Both the position numbers and the translations under genes were made by a program. Below are positions 1 to 8,584 of a DNA stretch of 64,000 nt, in pieces (positions within the stretch are counted from its first letter, which is position 1; the number at the start of each line of letters is the position of its first letter). The DNA comes from Ensifer sp. Root278 (lineage in GTDB: Bacteria; Pseudomonadota; Alphaproteobacteria; Rhizobiales; Rhizobiaceae): assembly GCF_001429285.1 (NCBI RefSeq), contig NZ_LMJJ01000009.1, positions 337 to 64,336 on the forward strand. Direction: 5' to 3'. The notes under the pieces were generated by a model that was not told the DNA's origin, made no database searches, and worked only from the letters and a program-made list of their open reading frames with translations.

Positions 1-162
1 GCCGAGATAGTTGTTGGCGCAGAAGTTGAGCACGCGGTCGCCCGAGGCGACCTCGATCGCGCCCGCCTGCTTCGAGGTGATGACACGCTCCGACTTGTAA
101 AGCCCGGCCGTCTTCAGGCCCTCGAGTTCAGAACGAAGATGGGAGAGGAAGCGTTCGTTCAT
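1..162 (-). CDS. kbl: 2-amino-3-ketobutyrate CoA ligase (glycine C-acetyltransferase), 5' part only
   Basis: Only the first 54 codons lie in the window; the gene runs off the left edge. The product begins MNERFLSHLRSELEGL and ends with NFCANNYLG, the conserved N-terminal stretch of Kbl and related PLP-dependent alpha-oxoamine synthases. Kbl is a cytosolic enzyme that cleaves 2-amino-3-ketobutyrate with CoA into glycine and acetyl-CoA, the second step of threonine breakdown; tdh often follows it, but that region is not visible here. The start codon directly abuts the stop of the upstream dehydrogenase gene (TGA then ATG with no gap), so the two are translated from one transcript. Identity is firm; the catalytic lysine region is outside the window. 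Confidence 0.88.
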   Translation of the reverse strand, partial: MNERFLSHLRSELEGLKTAGLYKSERVITSKQAGAIEVASGDRVLNFCANNYLG

Positions 163-1290
163 TCAGACGCTTCCTTCGGCTCGATGCGCCGCCTCTGCGG
201 GCAATTCGGCTGCAACCGGCGGGAAGCCGCTGCGGCAGAGCGCATCGAGACCTTCGAGATCCAGTCGCTCGAGCCCCAGTTTCGGAAGGATGTCGTTCTC
301 GCCTTCGAAGTCCCGGCCGTACATTGCCGAGAAGATGCGGATACCCGATTCATGCAGGATCGCCGGGCAGCCGGCGAGGCGCGCGAGCTGCGCCGTGACG
401 ACCAAGCCAAAGGGGACATCTTCCGTCACGTAACGGCTGTCCGCTGTCGCGGGGCCGGTGCCGCAGTGGCCGGCCTGGTGCATCTCCTGGTTCATTTGCG
501 AGATGTTGCTGACCGGCACATGGAACGACAGGTGGAAATGCTGGAAGATGTCGCGCACATCTAGTTGCAGTCTCTCGGCAACGGCCAGACGCTCGCGATC
601 GAGCGTTTCCAGGAGACGGCCGATGTTGGGGGTGACGTTCTGGGCCTGGATCCAGCTCTCGCCGCGCTCCATGCGCGACATGTTGCCAAGCGCGATCCCG
701 AGATGATTTTGCGGGTTCAGGTTCGAGAGAGCGATCGCCAGAAGGTTGCCGCGATCGACAAAATGTTCGCCGAAGAGCGCCGTGCAGACTGCGTATCCCC
801 TGGCGCTCTCCGATGCCGGAACGGTCGCCAGATCAACCTGCTTTCGTATCGTGTTCACCTGGACCAGCGCCGGGCCGAGCTTCCTGCCGCTGACAATCGT
901 CGTCCCCCAGGCAACGATCGGCACGGTTATGCCGCGCGCGGCCAGAAGCGATGAAAGATAAAGCGCTCCGAACGAGGTATGCGAACTGAAGATCACCAGC
1001 TGCCCGGCGGCAAGATACGGCGCGATTGCGTCCAGCACGAACCTGTGACCGTAGGCCGGCAGCGCGATGACGATCGCATCTGCACCGCTGACCAGATCTG
1101 CTGCGCTCTCAGCGACCGCCGGATCGAATACGCCTTCGACGGCACCCTCGGCCGTCAGGCTTTCTCCCTCGGTGAGCGCCAACGTACCTGTACCGGACGG
1201 CGACCAGAGCGTTGCCTTGTGTCCCAGTTTTTCAAGAAGTGCGGCGGTGCCAAAGGCAATAGAGCCCGCACCCGCGATACCTACTCGCAT
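163..1290 (-). CDS. NAD/NADP octopine/nopaline dehydrogenase family protein
   Basis: The 375-residue protein opens with MRVGIAGAGSIAFG, a Rossmann dinucleotide-binding loop at the very N-terminus, and its overall layout (NAD-binding half, then a helical C-terminal half with SNLNPQNHLGIALGN near the middle) fits the opine dehydrogenase family. Such enzymes reversibly join or split an amino acid and a keto acid using NAD(P)H. An in-frame ATG four codons upstream (1302) is possible, but GGAA lies just ahead of the chosen ATG and nothing convincing precedes the other. The gene follows a Pot-type ABC importer and directly precedes kbl, so it probably acts on the imported compound. The substrate cannot be read from sequence. 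The family is likely, the true reaction is inferred. Confidence 0.75.
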   Translation of the reverse strand: MRVGIAGAGSIAFGTAALLEKLGHKATLWSPSGTGTLALTEGESLTAEGAVEGVFDPAVAESAADLVSGADAIVIALPAYGHRFVLDAIAPYLAAGQLVIFSSHTSFGALYLSSLLAARGITVPIVAWGTTIVSGRKLGPALVQVNTIRKQVDLATVPASESARGYAVCTALFGEHFVDRGNLLAIALSNLNPQNHLGIALGNMSRMERGESWIQAQNVTPNIGRLLETLDRERLAVAERLQLDVRDIFQHFHLSFHVPVSNISQMNQEMHQAGHCGTGPATADSRYVTEDVPFGLVVTAQLARLAGCPAILHESGIRIFSAMYGRDFEGENDILPKLGLERLDLEGLDALCRSGFPPVAAELPAEAAHRAEGSV

Positions 1291-1320
1291 GTCGTTTTCC
1301 ATTTTAACTGATATCGGGTA

Positions 1321-1342
1321 ACGGGCGCCGCCAGGCGCCCGT
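1321..1342 (-). terminator. Hairpin between the ABC ATPase gene and the dehydrogenase gene
   Basis: A perfect 9-bp stem (ACGGGCGCC / GGCGCCCGT) with a GCCA loop lies in the 68-bp gap between the transporter and the enzyme genes. No T-run follows it on the minus strand, so it may be a partial terminator or a processing/stability element rather than a full stop. Confidence 0.5.
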
Positions 1343-1358
1343 CGTTAAGACGCTGCGG

Positions 1359-2444
1359 CTATGACGCCGCGTTTCGGGAGGGGATGAGTGTGGTCGCTTC
1401 GGACGGCCAGCCAACCCAGATGTCGTCGCGGCTGAGGCCTTCCACTTCGCTTGGGTGAACGAGCGCGTTGAGCAGGTGTCCGTCGCCGATCTCGACCTTG
1501 AGCGACGTGTGGTTGCCCTTGAAGACGCGCTGGCGGATCCGCCCTTGCACCCGGTTTGCCACGCTCGGTTCGTGCGCCGAGCATTGGATTGCCTCAGGCC
1601 TCAACACGACGTAGATCGCGTCGCCTGGCTTGGGAGACAGCGCGCCGGCAGAGGTCTTGATCGTCACACCGTTCCACCGCACCGCGGCTTCCCCAGCTTC
1701 GGCGCCGACGACATCGGAACGCAACAGATTGGTTTCACCGAGGAAGGTCGCCACGAAAGCGGAGCCCGGCCGATTGTACAGGGTCGCCGGATCGCCCATC
1801 TGCTCGATCCGGCCATTGTTCATGACCACGATCGTATCCGACATGGTCAGTGCCTCTTCCTGATCGTGGGTGACGAACATGAACGTCTTGCCAGTCTGTT
1901 CCTGGATCGCCTTGAGCTCGACCTGCATGGTCTGCCGAAGCTTCGCATCGAGTGCAGAAAGAGGCTCGTCGAGCAGGAGAACGTCAGGATCGGGTGCGAG
2001 CGCCCGCATCAAAGCGACACGCTGGCGCTGACCGCCCGACAGCTCGGACGGAAGTCGGCTTGCGAACTCCTGCAATTGTACGAGCTCCAGAAGTTCCGAT
2101 ACCCGCTTCTGGATCTGCCGGTTGTCGACCCCCTTCAACTCCAGGCCGAAGGCAATGTTCTTCGCGACCGTCATGTGCGGAAACAGTGCATAATCCTGAA
2201 ACACGATGTTCACGTTGCGCCGGTTCGGCGGAACCTGGGTCACGTCGCGGCCGGACAGCAGGATGCGGCCGCTCGTGGGTGTTTCAAACCCACCGAGCAT
2301 ACGCAGCGTCGTCGACTTGCCGCAGCCGGAAGGGCCGAGCAATGTGACGAATTTGCCGCGCTCTATGTTGAGGTTGAGATTTTCGACCGCGACAAAGCTG
2401 CCGAAGCTCTTCCTGACATTTTCGAACTGAACAACCGGTTCCAT
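1359..2444 (-). CDS. ABC transporter ATP-binding protein, PotA-type
   Basis: The 361-residue protein carries a full nucleotide-binding domain: Walker [10 protein letters not shown] near residue 37, Q-loop, signature [11 protein letters not shown] near residue 135, Walker B VLLLDEPLSALD and switch histidine in FVTHDQEEA. After residue 240 follows a regulatory TOBE domain, as in PotA/FbpC-type subunits. It would power uptake by the two permeases encoded just upstream. Its ATG overlaps the stop of the preceding permease by one base (TGATG), which points to coupled translation. The class (polyamine/opine/iron-type importer) is clear; the ligand is not. Confidence 0.92.
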   Translation of the reverse strand: MEPVVQFENVRKSFGSFVAVENLNLNIERGKFVTLLGPSGCGKSTTLRMLGGFETPTSGRILLSGRDVTQVPPNRRNVNIVFQDYALFPHMTVAKNIAFGLELKGVDNRQIQKRVSELLELVQLQEFASRLPSELSGGQRQRVALMRALAPDPDVLLLDEPLSALDAKLRQTMQVELKAIQEQTGKTFMFVTHDQEEALTMSDTIVVMNNGRIEQMGDPATLYNRPGSAFVATFLGETNLLRSDVVGAEAGEAAVRWNGVTIKTSAGALSPKPGDAIYVVLRPEAIQCSAHEPSVANRVQGRIRQRVFKGNHTSLKVEIGDGHLLNALVHPSEVEGLSRDDIWVGWPSEATTLIPSRNAAS

Positions 2445-3238
2445 CAGCGGATCCTCGAACGACGTGTGAGATATTCTGCGTAAAGGCCGACCACGGCCGT
2501 CACGACCAGGACGAGCGTGGCCATGACGTTGATCTCCGGCGACATGCCGGACTGTACGCGAGCGAAGATGAGCATCGGCAGCGTCGGGCGGTAGCCGCCG
2601 AGGAAGAAGGTGCGGACGAAGTCATCGCTCGACAGCAGGAGACAGAAGATCATGCCGCCGAATATGGCCGGCCCCAGGTAAGGAAGGGTGACGCGGAAAA
2701 AGGTGACGATGCTGTCCGCACCGAGATCACGCGCGGCGTCGACCAGATTGCCCGGCATCGAACGCAGTCGCGTCAGCACCATGACCACAACGAAGGGCAC
2801 GGCATGGACGACGTGGCCGAGAATGATGGCCACTGTCCCTGTCGGAAGATCTATGGTCGTGATGAAAATGCGCAGCGAGATCGCCGAGATCATACCCGGC
2901 ACGACGGCCGGCAGGCAGGCCACGGCGAAGGCCACGTATTGAGCGGCACCGCGCAGCGATCCGATCAACATCGCGATCCAGACCCCGATCACCGTTGCGA
3001 TGGCTGTCGTCGCCGCGGCGATCATGATGGTGTAAAGGCAGGCGTCCAGGAACTGCTTGTCCTGAATAACCTTGGCGTACCAGTCGATCGTCAGGTTTCC
3101 GAGCGGGAACGAGATGAAGCTCGCATCCTTGAAGCTGACCGCGACCATCAACGACAACGGCAGAAACAGATAGAGGACAAACAGCCAGTAGAAGGACTTG
3201 AGGGCCAGCCCTGGCCAATCGAGAAACACGGCGCGCAT
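2444..3238 (-). CDS. ABC transporter permease, PotC-type
   Basis: A 264-residue membrane protein beginning MRAVFLDWPGLALKS, with about six hydrophobic segments and the EAA-type cytoplasmic loop (VDAARDLGADSIVTFFRVTL) that docks on the ATPase. The start is set by the one-base overlap with the upstream permease stop (TGATG); a longer reading extending to 3463 would overlap that gene in another frame and its extra residues are Cys/His/Arg-rich nonsense. With the other permease it forms the membrane channel of the importer. Family membership is well supported. Confidence 0.9.
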   Translation of the reverse strand: MRAVFLDWPGLALKSFYWLFVLYLFLPLSLMVAVSFKDASFISFPLGNLTIDWYAKVIQDKQFLDACLYTIMIAAATTAIATVIGVWIAMLIGSLRGAAQYVAFAVACLPAVVPGMISAISLRIFITTIDLPTGTVAIILGHVVHAVPFVVVMVLTRLRSMPGNLVDAARDLGADSIVTFFRVTLPYLGPAIFGGMIFCLLLSSDDFVRTFFLGGYRPTLPMLIFARVQSGMSPEINVMATLVLVVTAVVGLYAEYLTRRSRIR

Positions 3239-4224
3239 CAGAATGTCCTTTGCTTCGAGCCGCCGACGACCCGCATGAACAGCCCCACGGTTACGAGGGA
3301 TGCAGCCAGCATGATCATTGCGAAGGCAGCGCCCGCCGGCCAGCGGCTGCTGGCACCGTGGAAGAAGCTGCTGATCGTCTCGGAGAACATGCTGGTGGTC
3401 GGCCCGCCAAGCAGGATGGGGGCAGCAAACACGCCCATGCAGGTGAGGAAGACCAACGAACAACCGGAGACGATACCGTCGCGCGAAAGCGGCAGCACGA
3501 TGCGGCGGAAGCGCGTGAACGGCCCTGCCCCGAGGTCGGCTGACGCATCAAGCAGGGATTTCGGGATCTTCTCGATCGCCGAATAGAGCGGCAGCAACAT
3601 GTACAGGCAGACCATGTAGACCAGGCCGAAGCTGATCGAGAATGAGGTGTAGAGCATCTGAATGGGGCGGTCGGTCAGCCCGATCTCCCGCAGAAGCACG
3701 TTGACTGCACCACGATTGGCCAGAAGCATGATGACCGAGAAGATGCGGATGATTTCGCCGGCCCAGAACGGTGCCAACAGCAGGAGCAGCGCTCGCGACC
3801 TACCCCCGGGCGAGACCACCTTTGCCACGTAGTAGGCAACCGGATAGACCACGATCAGGGTTACCGCAGTTGCAATCGATGCGTAGACGAAGCTACGCAG
3901 CAGCGGCATCCAGTAGAGTTTCTCGCTGAAGAACAGCGCGTAGTTGTCGAGCGTGAAATTCGCCTCCACGCCAGGCTCCGGCGGATAGCTGGACAGAAGA
4001 CTGATTCGCAGCATCTCGTAGATGGGGCCGATATGCATCATCAGCATCCAGACAACCGGCACGCCGGCCAAGAGCAGGATGCGTCCGTATCGCCACTCGG
4101 CAACGGCGCCCAACGTATATCGATAGGCCGGCGAGTGGATCACCCGGGCAATGCCTGTCGAATATTTCATTTGAGCGGCATAGGCGGGGATACCGCCATC
4201 CGCTGTGCTTGTTCCCACGGCCAT
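3238..4224 (-). CDS. ABC transporter permease, PotB-type
   Basis: A 328-residue inner-membrane protein with a longer N-terminal cytoplasmic stretch (about 45 residues), a first membrane segment near ILLLAGVPVVWMLMM, and an EAA loop (LLDASADLGAGPFTRFRRIVL) near residue 230. It is the first permease of the operon and follows the binding-protein gene after a 105-bp gap that holds a hairpin. It pairs with the PotC-type permease. Several upstream start codons are not available because the frame is closed soon after 4224. Confidence 0.9.
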   Translation of the reverse strand: MAVGTSTADGGIPAYAAQMKYSTGIARVIHSPAYRYTLGAVAEWRYGRILLLAGVPVVWMLMMHIGPIYEMLRISLLSSYPPEPGVEANFTLDNYALFFSEKLYWMPLLRSFVYASIATAVTLIVVYPVAYYVAKVVSPGGRSRALLLLLAPFWAGEIIRIFSVIMLLANRGAVNVLLREIGLTDRPIQMLYTSFSISFGLVYMVCLYMLLPLYSAIEKIPKSLLDASADLGAGPFTRFRRIVLPLSRDGIVSGCSLVFLTCMGVFAAPILLGGPTTSMFSETISSFFHGASSRWPAGAAFAMIMLAASLVTVGLFMRVVGGSKQRTF

Positions 4225-4278
4225 TGAATTGTCCCAAACCTTGACCCGTTGGGCGGCGACCAGACGTGCGTCGTCTTA

Positions 4279-4305
4279 CTGACCCCGTCGCTACAACGGG
4301 GTCAG
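4279..4305 (-). terminator. Hairpin after the PotD-like gene (attenuator or mRNA stabiliser)
   Basis: A perfect 10-bp inverted repeat (CTGACCCCGT / ACGGGGTCAG, 7-base loop) lies 25 bases after the binding-protein stop codon and before the first permease gene. It has no T-tract. Such elements commonly allow the binding protein to be made in excess over the membrane parts. Confidence 0.6.
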
Positions 4306-4329
4306 GGCCAGTCGCCGCTCTATGGTAGC

Positions 4330-5436
4330 TTAAGCCGCCTTCAGTTCGGCGACGGCACGATCAATGATTTCGTTTTTCAGCGAACGGTTAGTCGAGCTGA
4401 AGAAGGTGACACGTTCAAGTTCGTCCTGCGGCAGCGTCGACGCCAGCCGCTCCTTGTCGTTGAGCAGCTTGTCGACGCCCGAGATCGTCGAGCTGAAGCC
4501 GGAGGTGCGCGTCATTGCCGCTCCGACCTCAGGATTGGCCAGGATAGCATCGAACAGTTTGTAGGCGTTCTCGGCGTTGGGCGCATTGTTGACGATGTTC
4601 AGCGTGTAGCAGAACCCGTAGGTGCCTTCTTTCGGCACAGACAGCTTCACTGGCACGCCGTCCATGATCAGCTTGGCGGCCGGGCCAGACCAGGCTTGCG
4701 CCAGGTGGATATCCTCGTTGATGAACATCTGCTGCACTTCGCTGGCTGCGTCGTAATATTTGCGAACCATATGCTTGTGCTTGATCAGGAAGTCACGCGC
4801 CTCGTTTGCAGCCTTGCGGGCCTCTTCGGCCTTGTCGGTATAGGTGACGAAATCGCCATCGTGGCCAAGATATTTCATGGTGATCGACATAAAGTCGCCC
4901 GCCAGGTACGCGGTCAGACCCTCGTATTTCTCGTCGAACATGATGCCCCAGCTGTCGGCCTCCGGCACGTAGTCCGTATTGCGGACCAGGCCTTCGTAGC
5001 CAGCCAGGATCGGCAACCCCCACAGGTTGCCCTCGTAGCGCGCCCAGGCCGCGTCCTGATAGGCCGGATTCAGGTTGGACCAATTGCGCAGCCTTGCTGT
5101 GTCCAGCGCCTGCACCAGCTTCGAGTCGATGAACTGGCCATAGCGATGGCCCGCAACGGTGACGATGTCGGTGGTCGGATTTGCGCCTTCTGCCGTGAGC
5201 AGATTGTACTGCTTGCCCTGGTCGTCCGTCAGACGGATGCGCACCTCAATGCCGCTTTCCTTCTGGAACTGCTCGATGAAGTCCTGCGGCAGGAACTTGT
5301 CGTATGTGGTGATGTTGAGAACCGAGCTCTGCGCGCTGGCCGGCCGGATGATGTACGGCGCTGCGAGCAGCGTCGCGCTGCCAGCTCCCAGCAGCTTGAG
5401 TGCGTTCCTGCGATTGATCTTCTGCCCGATAATCAT
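4330..5436 (-). CDS. ABC transporter substrate-binding protein, PotD/spermidine-putrescine type
   Basis: The 368-residue protein begins with a signal sequence containing a twin-arginine-like NRRNALKLLG motif, a hydrophobic stretch and ASAQ, with cleavage likely near residue 35. The mature part (SSVLNITTYDKFLPQDFIEQFQ onward) fits the PotD/extracellular solute-binding class. A strong GAGGAGG ribosome site precedes the ATG. It is the first gene of the importer operon and captures the ligand in the periplasm. Because the operon also encodes an opine-dehydrogenase-like enzyme and faces an OccR/NocR-like regulator, an amino acid conjugate is a reasonable guess for the ligand, but polyamines cannot be excluded. 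Confidence 0.88.
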   Translation of the reverse strand: MIIGQKINRRNALKLLGAGSATLLAAPYIIRPASAQSSVLNITTYDKFLPQDFIEQFQKESGIEVRIRLTDDQGKQYNLLTAEGANPTTDIVTVAGHRYGQFIDSKLVQALDTARLRNWSNLNPAYQDAAWARYEGNLWGLPILAGYEGLVRNTDYVPEADSWGIMFDEKYEGLTAYLAGDFMSITMKYLGHDGDFVTYTDKAEEARKAANEARDFLIKHKHMVRKYYDAASEVQQMFINEDIHLAQAWSGPAAKLIMDGVPVKLSVPKEGTYGFCYTLNIVNNAPNAENAYKLFDAILANPEVGAAMTRTSGFSSTISGVDKLLNDKERLASTLPQDELERVTFFSSTNRSLKNEIIDRAVAELKAA

Positions 5437-5739
5437 TTGTTCCTCCTCGCGCCTCCCAGCGTGACTTGATGAGCGTCGGTCCGTGCGTGGCGCAATGCCG
5501 GGCCGATCGCCAATCGCGCAACCGGATCGATCCGATTGCAGCCTGCACCTAGATAGGCGCAGCGATTTTGACCCGTCTAATTGTTTTTGAGTCTGCGTCT
5601 ATTCCAAAAGGTTATAGGATTGCGTTCCCCTTCGCGGCGCCGGGTCCCGGTGTTTTCAAGCATAGCGAGCAGTCACATTGTCAACATCCGGTGCCGGAGC
5701 TAGGGTGATTGCAGGCCGCCCCTGTTGAGAGGTTATGGA
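5437..5739. promoter_or_regulatory. Divergent promoter region between the PotD-like operon and the LysR gene
   Basis: This 303-base gap separates two divergent genes, the usual arrangement for a LysR regulator and its target. It includes an AT-rich stretch around 5570-5630 (AATTGTTTTTGAG, then GGTTATAGGATTG), the likely control region. I could not define a clean T-N11-A palindrome by eye and saw no small gene. Confidence 0.45.
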
Positions 5740-6669
5740 ATGAAGCGTGCACCGAACCTCCGACAAATCGAGGCCCTCAAGGCCGTGATCGAATGTGGTA
5801 CGGTCAGCCGTGCAGCCGAGATATTGCATATCTCGCAACCTGCGGTGAGCAAGCTATTGGCGCATTTGGAAGAGGATACGGAACTTGCGCTGTTCGATCG
5901 CGTCAAGGGCCGGCTCATCCCTTCGGAACACGGGATGCGGCTCTACAAGGAGATTGATCGTGTCTTTGCCGGCATCAAGCAGATAGAGCGCGCCGTCGAC
6001 CTCATCCGGCGCGAGGAGCTTGGGCAAATTTCCGTTGGCGTGATGCCGGCCCTGTCCGGTCCCTTCATCAGCCACACCAACAAGCGCTTTCTTGCCAGGT
6101 ATGGCGATGCCTATATTTCCGTGGTGATCCGCAGTTCGCAATTCATCGTTGAATGGCTGCTCTCCAAACAGGTCGACATCGGCCTGATCAATCGCAATAC
6201 GGACAACCCCTATATCGAATGCGTTCCCCTACGCGGCGGCGACCTTGTCTGCATAGCGCCGGCGGGCCATCGCTTCGCGGCGAAACAAGAGGTCGAGCCG
6301 GCCGACATCGATGGCGAGCCCTATATCGGCTTTGCCGCCGACAACCGCATCCGGCAAAAGATCGAGAGCACACTTGATGGCTACGGCACCCGCCTGAATT
6401 ACATCATGGATGCGACCCTTGCGCCGGCGGTGTGTGAAATGGTCGCCAACGGGCTCGGGATTGCCATTGTCGACCCGGTGTTCGCCTACGGCCAGCGCGA
6501 TCACCTTACGATCAGGCCCTTCCGCCCCAACATTGCATCTGATCTCAGCCTCTGCTGGCTTCGCGATACAAAGAATCGTCATCTCGTTGATGCCTATGTT
6601 GAGGCGACGCGCGCCACCGTGCAGGAAATGCAGCTCGGAATGGGTGTGACCAGCCAAGCGACTGAGTGA
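5740..6669 (+). CDS. LysR-family transcriptional regulator, OccR/NocR-like
   Basis: The 309-residue protein has the LysR winged helix at its N-terminus (LRQIEALKAVIECGTVSRAA, then ISQPAVSKLLAHLEE) and a co-inducer domain with the conserved ISVGVMPALSG and GLGIAIVDP segments. The N-terminal region, including RLIPSEHGMRLYKEIDRVFAGI, resembles the opine regulators OccR and NocR. The ATG at 5740 is chosen because GAGAGG lies seven bases ahead; a TTG at 5725 in the same frame is less likely. It is transcribed away from the PotD-like operon and most likely controls it in response to the imported compound. Confidence 0.88.
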   Translation: MKRAPNLRQIEALKAVIECGTVSRAAEILHISQPAVSKLLAHLEEDTELALFDRVKGRLIPSEHGMRLYKEIDRVFAGIKQIERAVDLIRREELGQISVGVMPALSGPFISHTNKRFLARYGDAYISVVIRSSQFIVEWLLSKQVDIGLINRNTDNPYIECVPLRGGDLVCIAPAGHRFAAKQEVEPADIDGEPYIGFAADNRIRQKIESTLDGYGTRLNYIMDATLAPAVCEMVANGLGIAIVDPVFAYGQRDHLTIRPFRPNIASDLSLCWLRDTKNRHLVDAYVEATRATVQEMQLGMGVTSQATE

Positions 6670-6684
6670 CATGGAAGTTCTCGG

Positions 6685-6707
6685 GCAGTCGGCGGATCGC
6701 CGACTGC
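6685..6707. terminator. Hairpin between two convergent genes
   Basis: A perfect 10-bp stem (GCAGTCGGCG / CGCCGACTGC, GAT loop) lies between the 3' ends of the LysR gene and the DMT transporter gene. It could end transcription from both sides, although neither side shows a long T-run. Confidence 0.6.
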
Positions 6708-6725
6708 GATAAGGTGGGTCTTGCT

Positions 6726-7649
6726 TCAGACGAGTTTGATGAGAGCGACACCCGCAAGCAGCAGCACCACACCGGCAAGACGCAAGCCCGACACCGACCT
6801 TTGCGGGAGGCGGAACCAGCCGTAGCGATCGACGAATACGCTTGCGACCTGCTGACCTGCGACAGTGAAACCAACGGCTGCGGCAGCGCCGATCACCGGG
6901 ATCGCAGTAAACACCGTAGTGACATAGGTCGCTCCGGCGAAACCGCCGAGCCAACCCCACCAGGGCATGGTCTGCACGCCGCCGATGTTGGGGCGAGGTG
7001 TCTTTTGCCTGGCGAGCGCTACCAGCATCACCGCTGCCATGGCGAGCGTGGCGACGAAGAACGAGATCGCGCCCACCGCAAACGGCGCACCGCCAAGCTC
7101 CTGGCGCAGCAGCGCATTGATCGCCCCCTGGACCGGGAGGACCGCGCCGGCCACGAGTGCCAAGGCGATCCATCCAAGCTTGTCGGCTTTGAGATTGTCC
7201 TTTCCGCCTTGGCCGAACACGACCATGCCGACACCGATGAGCACGACAAGCGTGCCAGCCGCGGCTCCGGCTCGAAGCCCGGTTTGCGCCACACCAAGCA
7301 GGCCGAAGCTATCGAGTGCGAGAGAAGCGAGCATCTGCCCGGCGATAAAGAGGCCGACCGATACTACTGCGCCGAGGCGGGGAAATAGAACAATCGTCGA
7401 GACGACGTAGACGGCCGAGGCAGTGCCTCCGATGAGATGCCACCACTCCGCCTGCGGAACCGCGCCAAGCACGGCGACCGTCCCGGTGAACAGGGCGACG
7501 AGAAACAGCAAACCGGTGCCAATCGCGAGCTGGAGCGTGGTCGCCGCGAACGGTGATCCGACCGCTTTCGAAAGCTGCGCATTGGCGCCGGCCTGAACGG
7601 CGAGCAGACCGCCCGCAACCAGAGCCATTGGGACGAACAGGGTCTCCAT
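6726..7649 (-). CDS. DMT-family transporter with two YdcZ (DUF606) domains
   Basis: A very hydrophobic 307-residue protein with about ten membrane segments. It is built as two related halves: AGGLLAVQAGANAQLSKAVG near residue 12 and AGAVLPVQGAINALLRQELG near residue 167 match each other, the mark of the YdcZ/DUF606 branch of the drug/metabolite transporters, often encoded as single 150-residue units. A strong AAGGAGG ribosome site precedes the ATG. It lies 51 bases after the glutathione S-transferase gene and is probably cotranscribed with it. Export of an unknown metabolite is likely. Confidence 0.85.
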   Translation of the reverse strand: METLFVPMALVAGGLLAVQAGANAQLSKAVGSPFAATTLQLAIGTGLLFLVALFTGTVAVLGAVPQAEWWHLIGGTASAVYVVSTIVLFPRLGAVVSVGLFIAGQMLASLALDSFGLLGVAQTGLRAGAAAGTLVVLIGVGMVVFGQGGKDNLKADKLGWIALALVAGAVLPVQGAINALLRQELGGAPFAVGAISFFVATLAMAAVMLVALARQKTPRPNIGGVQTMPWWGWLGGFAGATYVTTVFTAIPVIGAAAAVGFTVAGQQVASVFVDRYGWFRLPQRSVSGLRLAGVVLLLAGVALIKLV

Positions 7650-7700
7650 GACGGGACCTCCTTGATGAGAATGACATTGAGCGTGGATAGGGAGAAAGGA

Positions 7701-8345
7701 TCAGGCGCTGATGCTCTCGCGGGCCAGCAGCCGCGGGACGACAAGTCCGCGCAGCACAGCCGGGCGGGCACCGACCGCCATGTACCACCGGGCGAGATTG
7801 CGCGTTGCGTCGAGCGTGAGGCCGAGCTTGGTGAGACCGGCATGAATCCATGGCCAGGTCATCACGTCGGCAATGCCGTATGCCTCGCCCGCGATGTGGG
7901 AGTAGCGCGCCAGTTGCCCGTCGAGCACCCGGTAGACACGGTTTGCTTCCGCCTCGAAGCGGCCAATGACATAGGGGATCTTCTCCGGTGCGAAGACCTT
8001 GTAGTTCCAGAGCTGGCCCAAGGTCGGGCCGACATGGGCGGCCTGGAACAAAGTCCAGCTTTGAACCTGGATGCGCTCCGCATCGGAGCCGGGCAGGAGC
8101 ACACCGGATCGCGCGGCGAGATAGGGCAGAATCGCGCCCGACTCGAAGACGGTGCGATCCTGATCCGGATCGACGATAACCGGTATCTTGTTGTTGGGAT
8201 TGAGGGCCAGGAACTCCGGTGTCCTCTGCTCGCCGGCCTCGATGTCGATGACGTGAACATCATAGGGCAGTCCGGTCTCCTCCAGCATGATCGAGGCCTT
8301 GTGACCATTCGGCGTCTGGTAGGTGTAAAGTTGGATGGGGGTCAT
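7701..8345 (-). CDS. Glutathione S-transferase family protein (Ure2p/YfcG-like)
   Basis: The 214-residue protein has the thioredoxin-like GST N-domain (IQLYTYQTPNGHKASIMLEE, then NPNNKIPVIVD and ESGAILPYLA) and an all-helical C-domain. The TPNG signature with Asn rather than Ser/Tyr fits the Nu-class/YfcG-like enzymes, which act as disulfide reductases or glutathione transferases in the cytosol. The chosen ATG (MTPIQLY) has GGAG nine bases ahead; an ATG five codons upstream (8360) is the alternative. The gene heads a likely two-gene unit with the DMT transporter and is divergent from a LysR gene. Confidence 0.88.
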   Translation of the reverse strand: MTPIQLYTYQTPNGHKASIMLEETGLPYDVHVIDIEAGEQRTPEFLALNPNNKIPVIVDPDQDRTVFESGAILPYLAARSGVLLPGSDAERIQVQSWTLFQAAHVGPTLGQLWNYKVFAPEKIPYVIGRFEAEANRVYRVLDGQLARYSHIAGEAYGIADVMTWPWIHAGLTKLGLTLDATRNLARWYMAVGARPAVLRGLVVPRLLARESISA

Positions 8346-8584
8346 CTTGCGTATCTCCATCGACCGGTCCGCCCGATCGTGGATACTTAGTTAGACCGTG
8401 CTTTCTCGCAGCGCGATCTGTTGCTTTGCCGTCTGACACTGCATATTTGCACACCAGCAACGCGGCGACCAAACACCAAGGCGCCTGATCGTGAGGGGTC
8501 GGCTTTGCCGATCCGACCGAGAATGGGGACAGCGCTGCAACTTCGCTCGCCCGGTCCGCTTCCCTGTTGTAAGTTTGCGCAATC

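Noticed and set aside
1455-2483. Long plus-strand open frame opposite the PotA-like gene
   Set aside because: High-GC shadow frame; Arg/His-rich, no family features, and fully antisense to a clear ATPase gene. The same holds for long antisense frames at 4249-5469, 15913-17349, 28041-28940 and 31012-32475.
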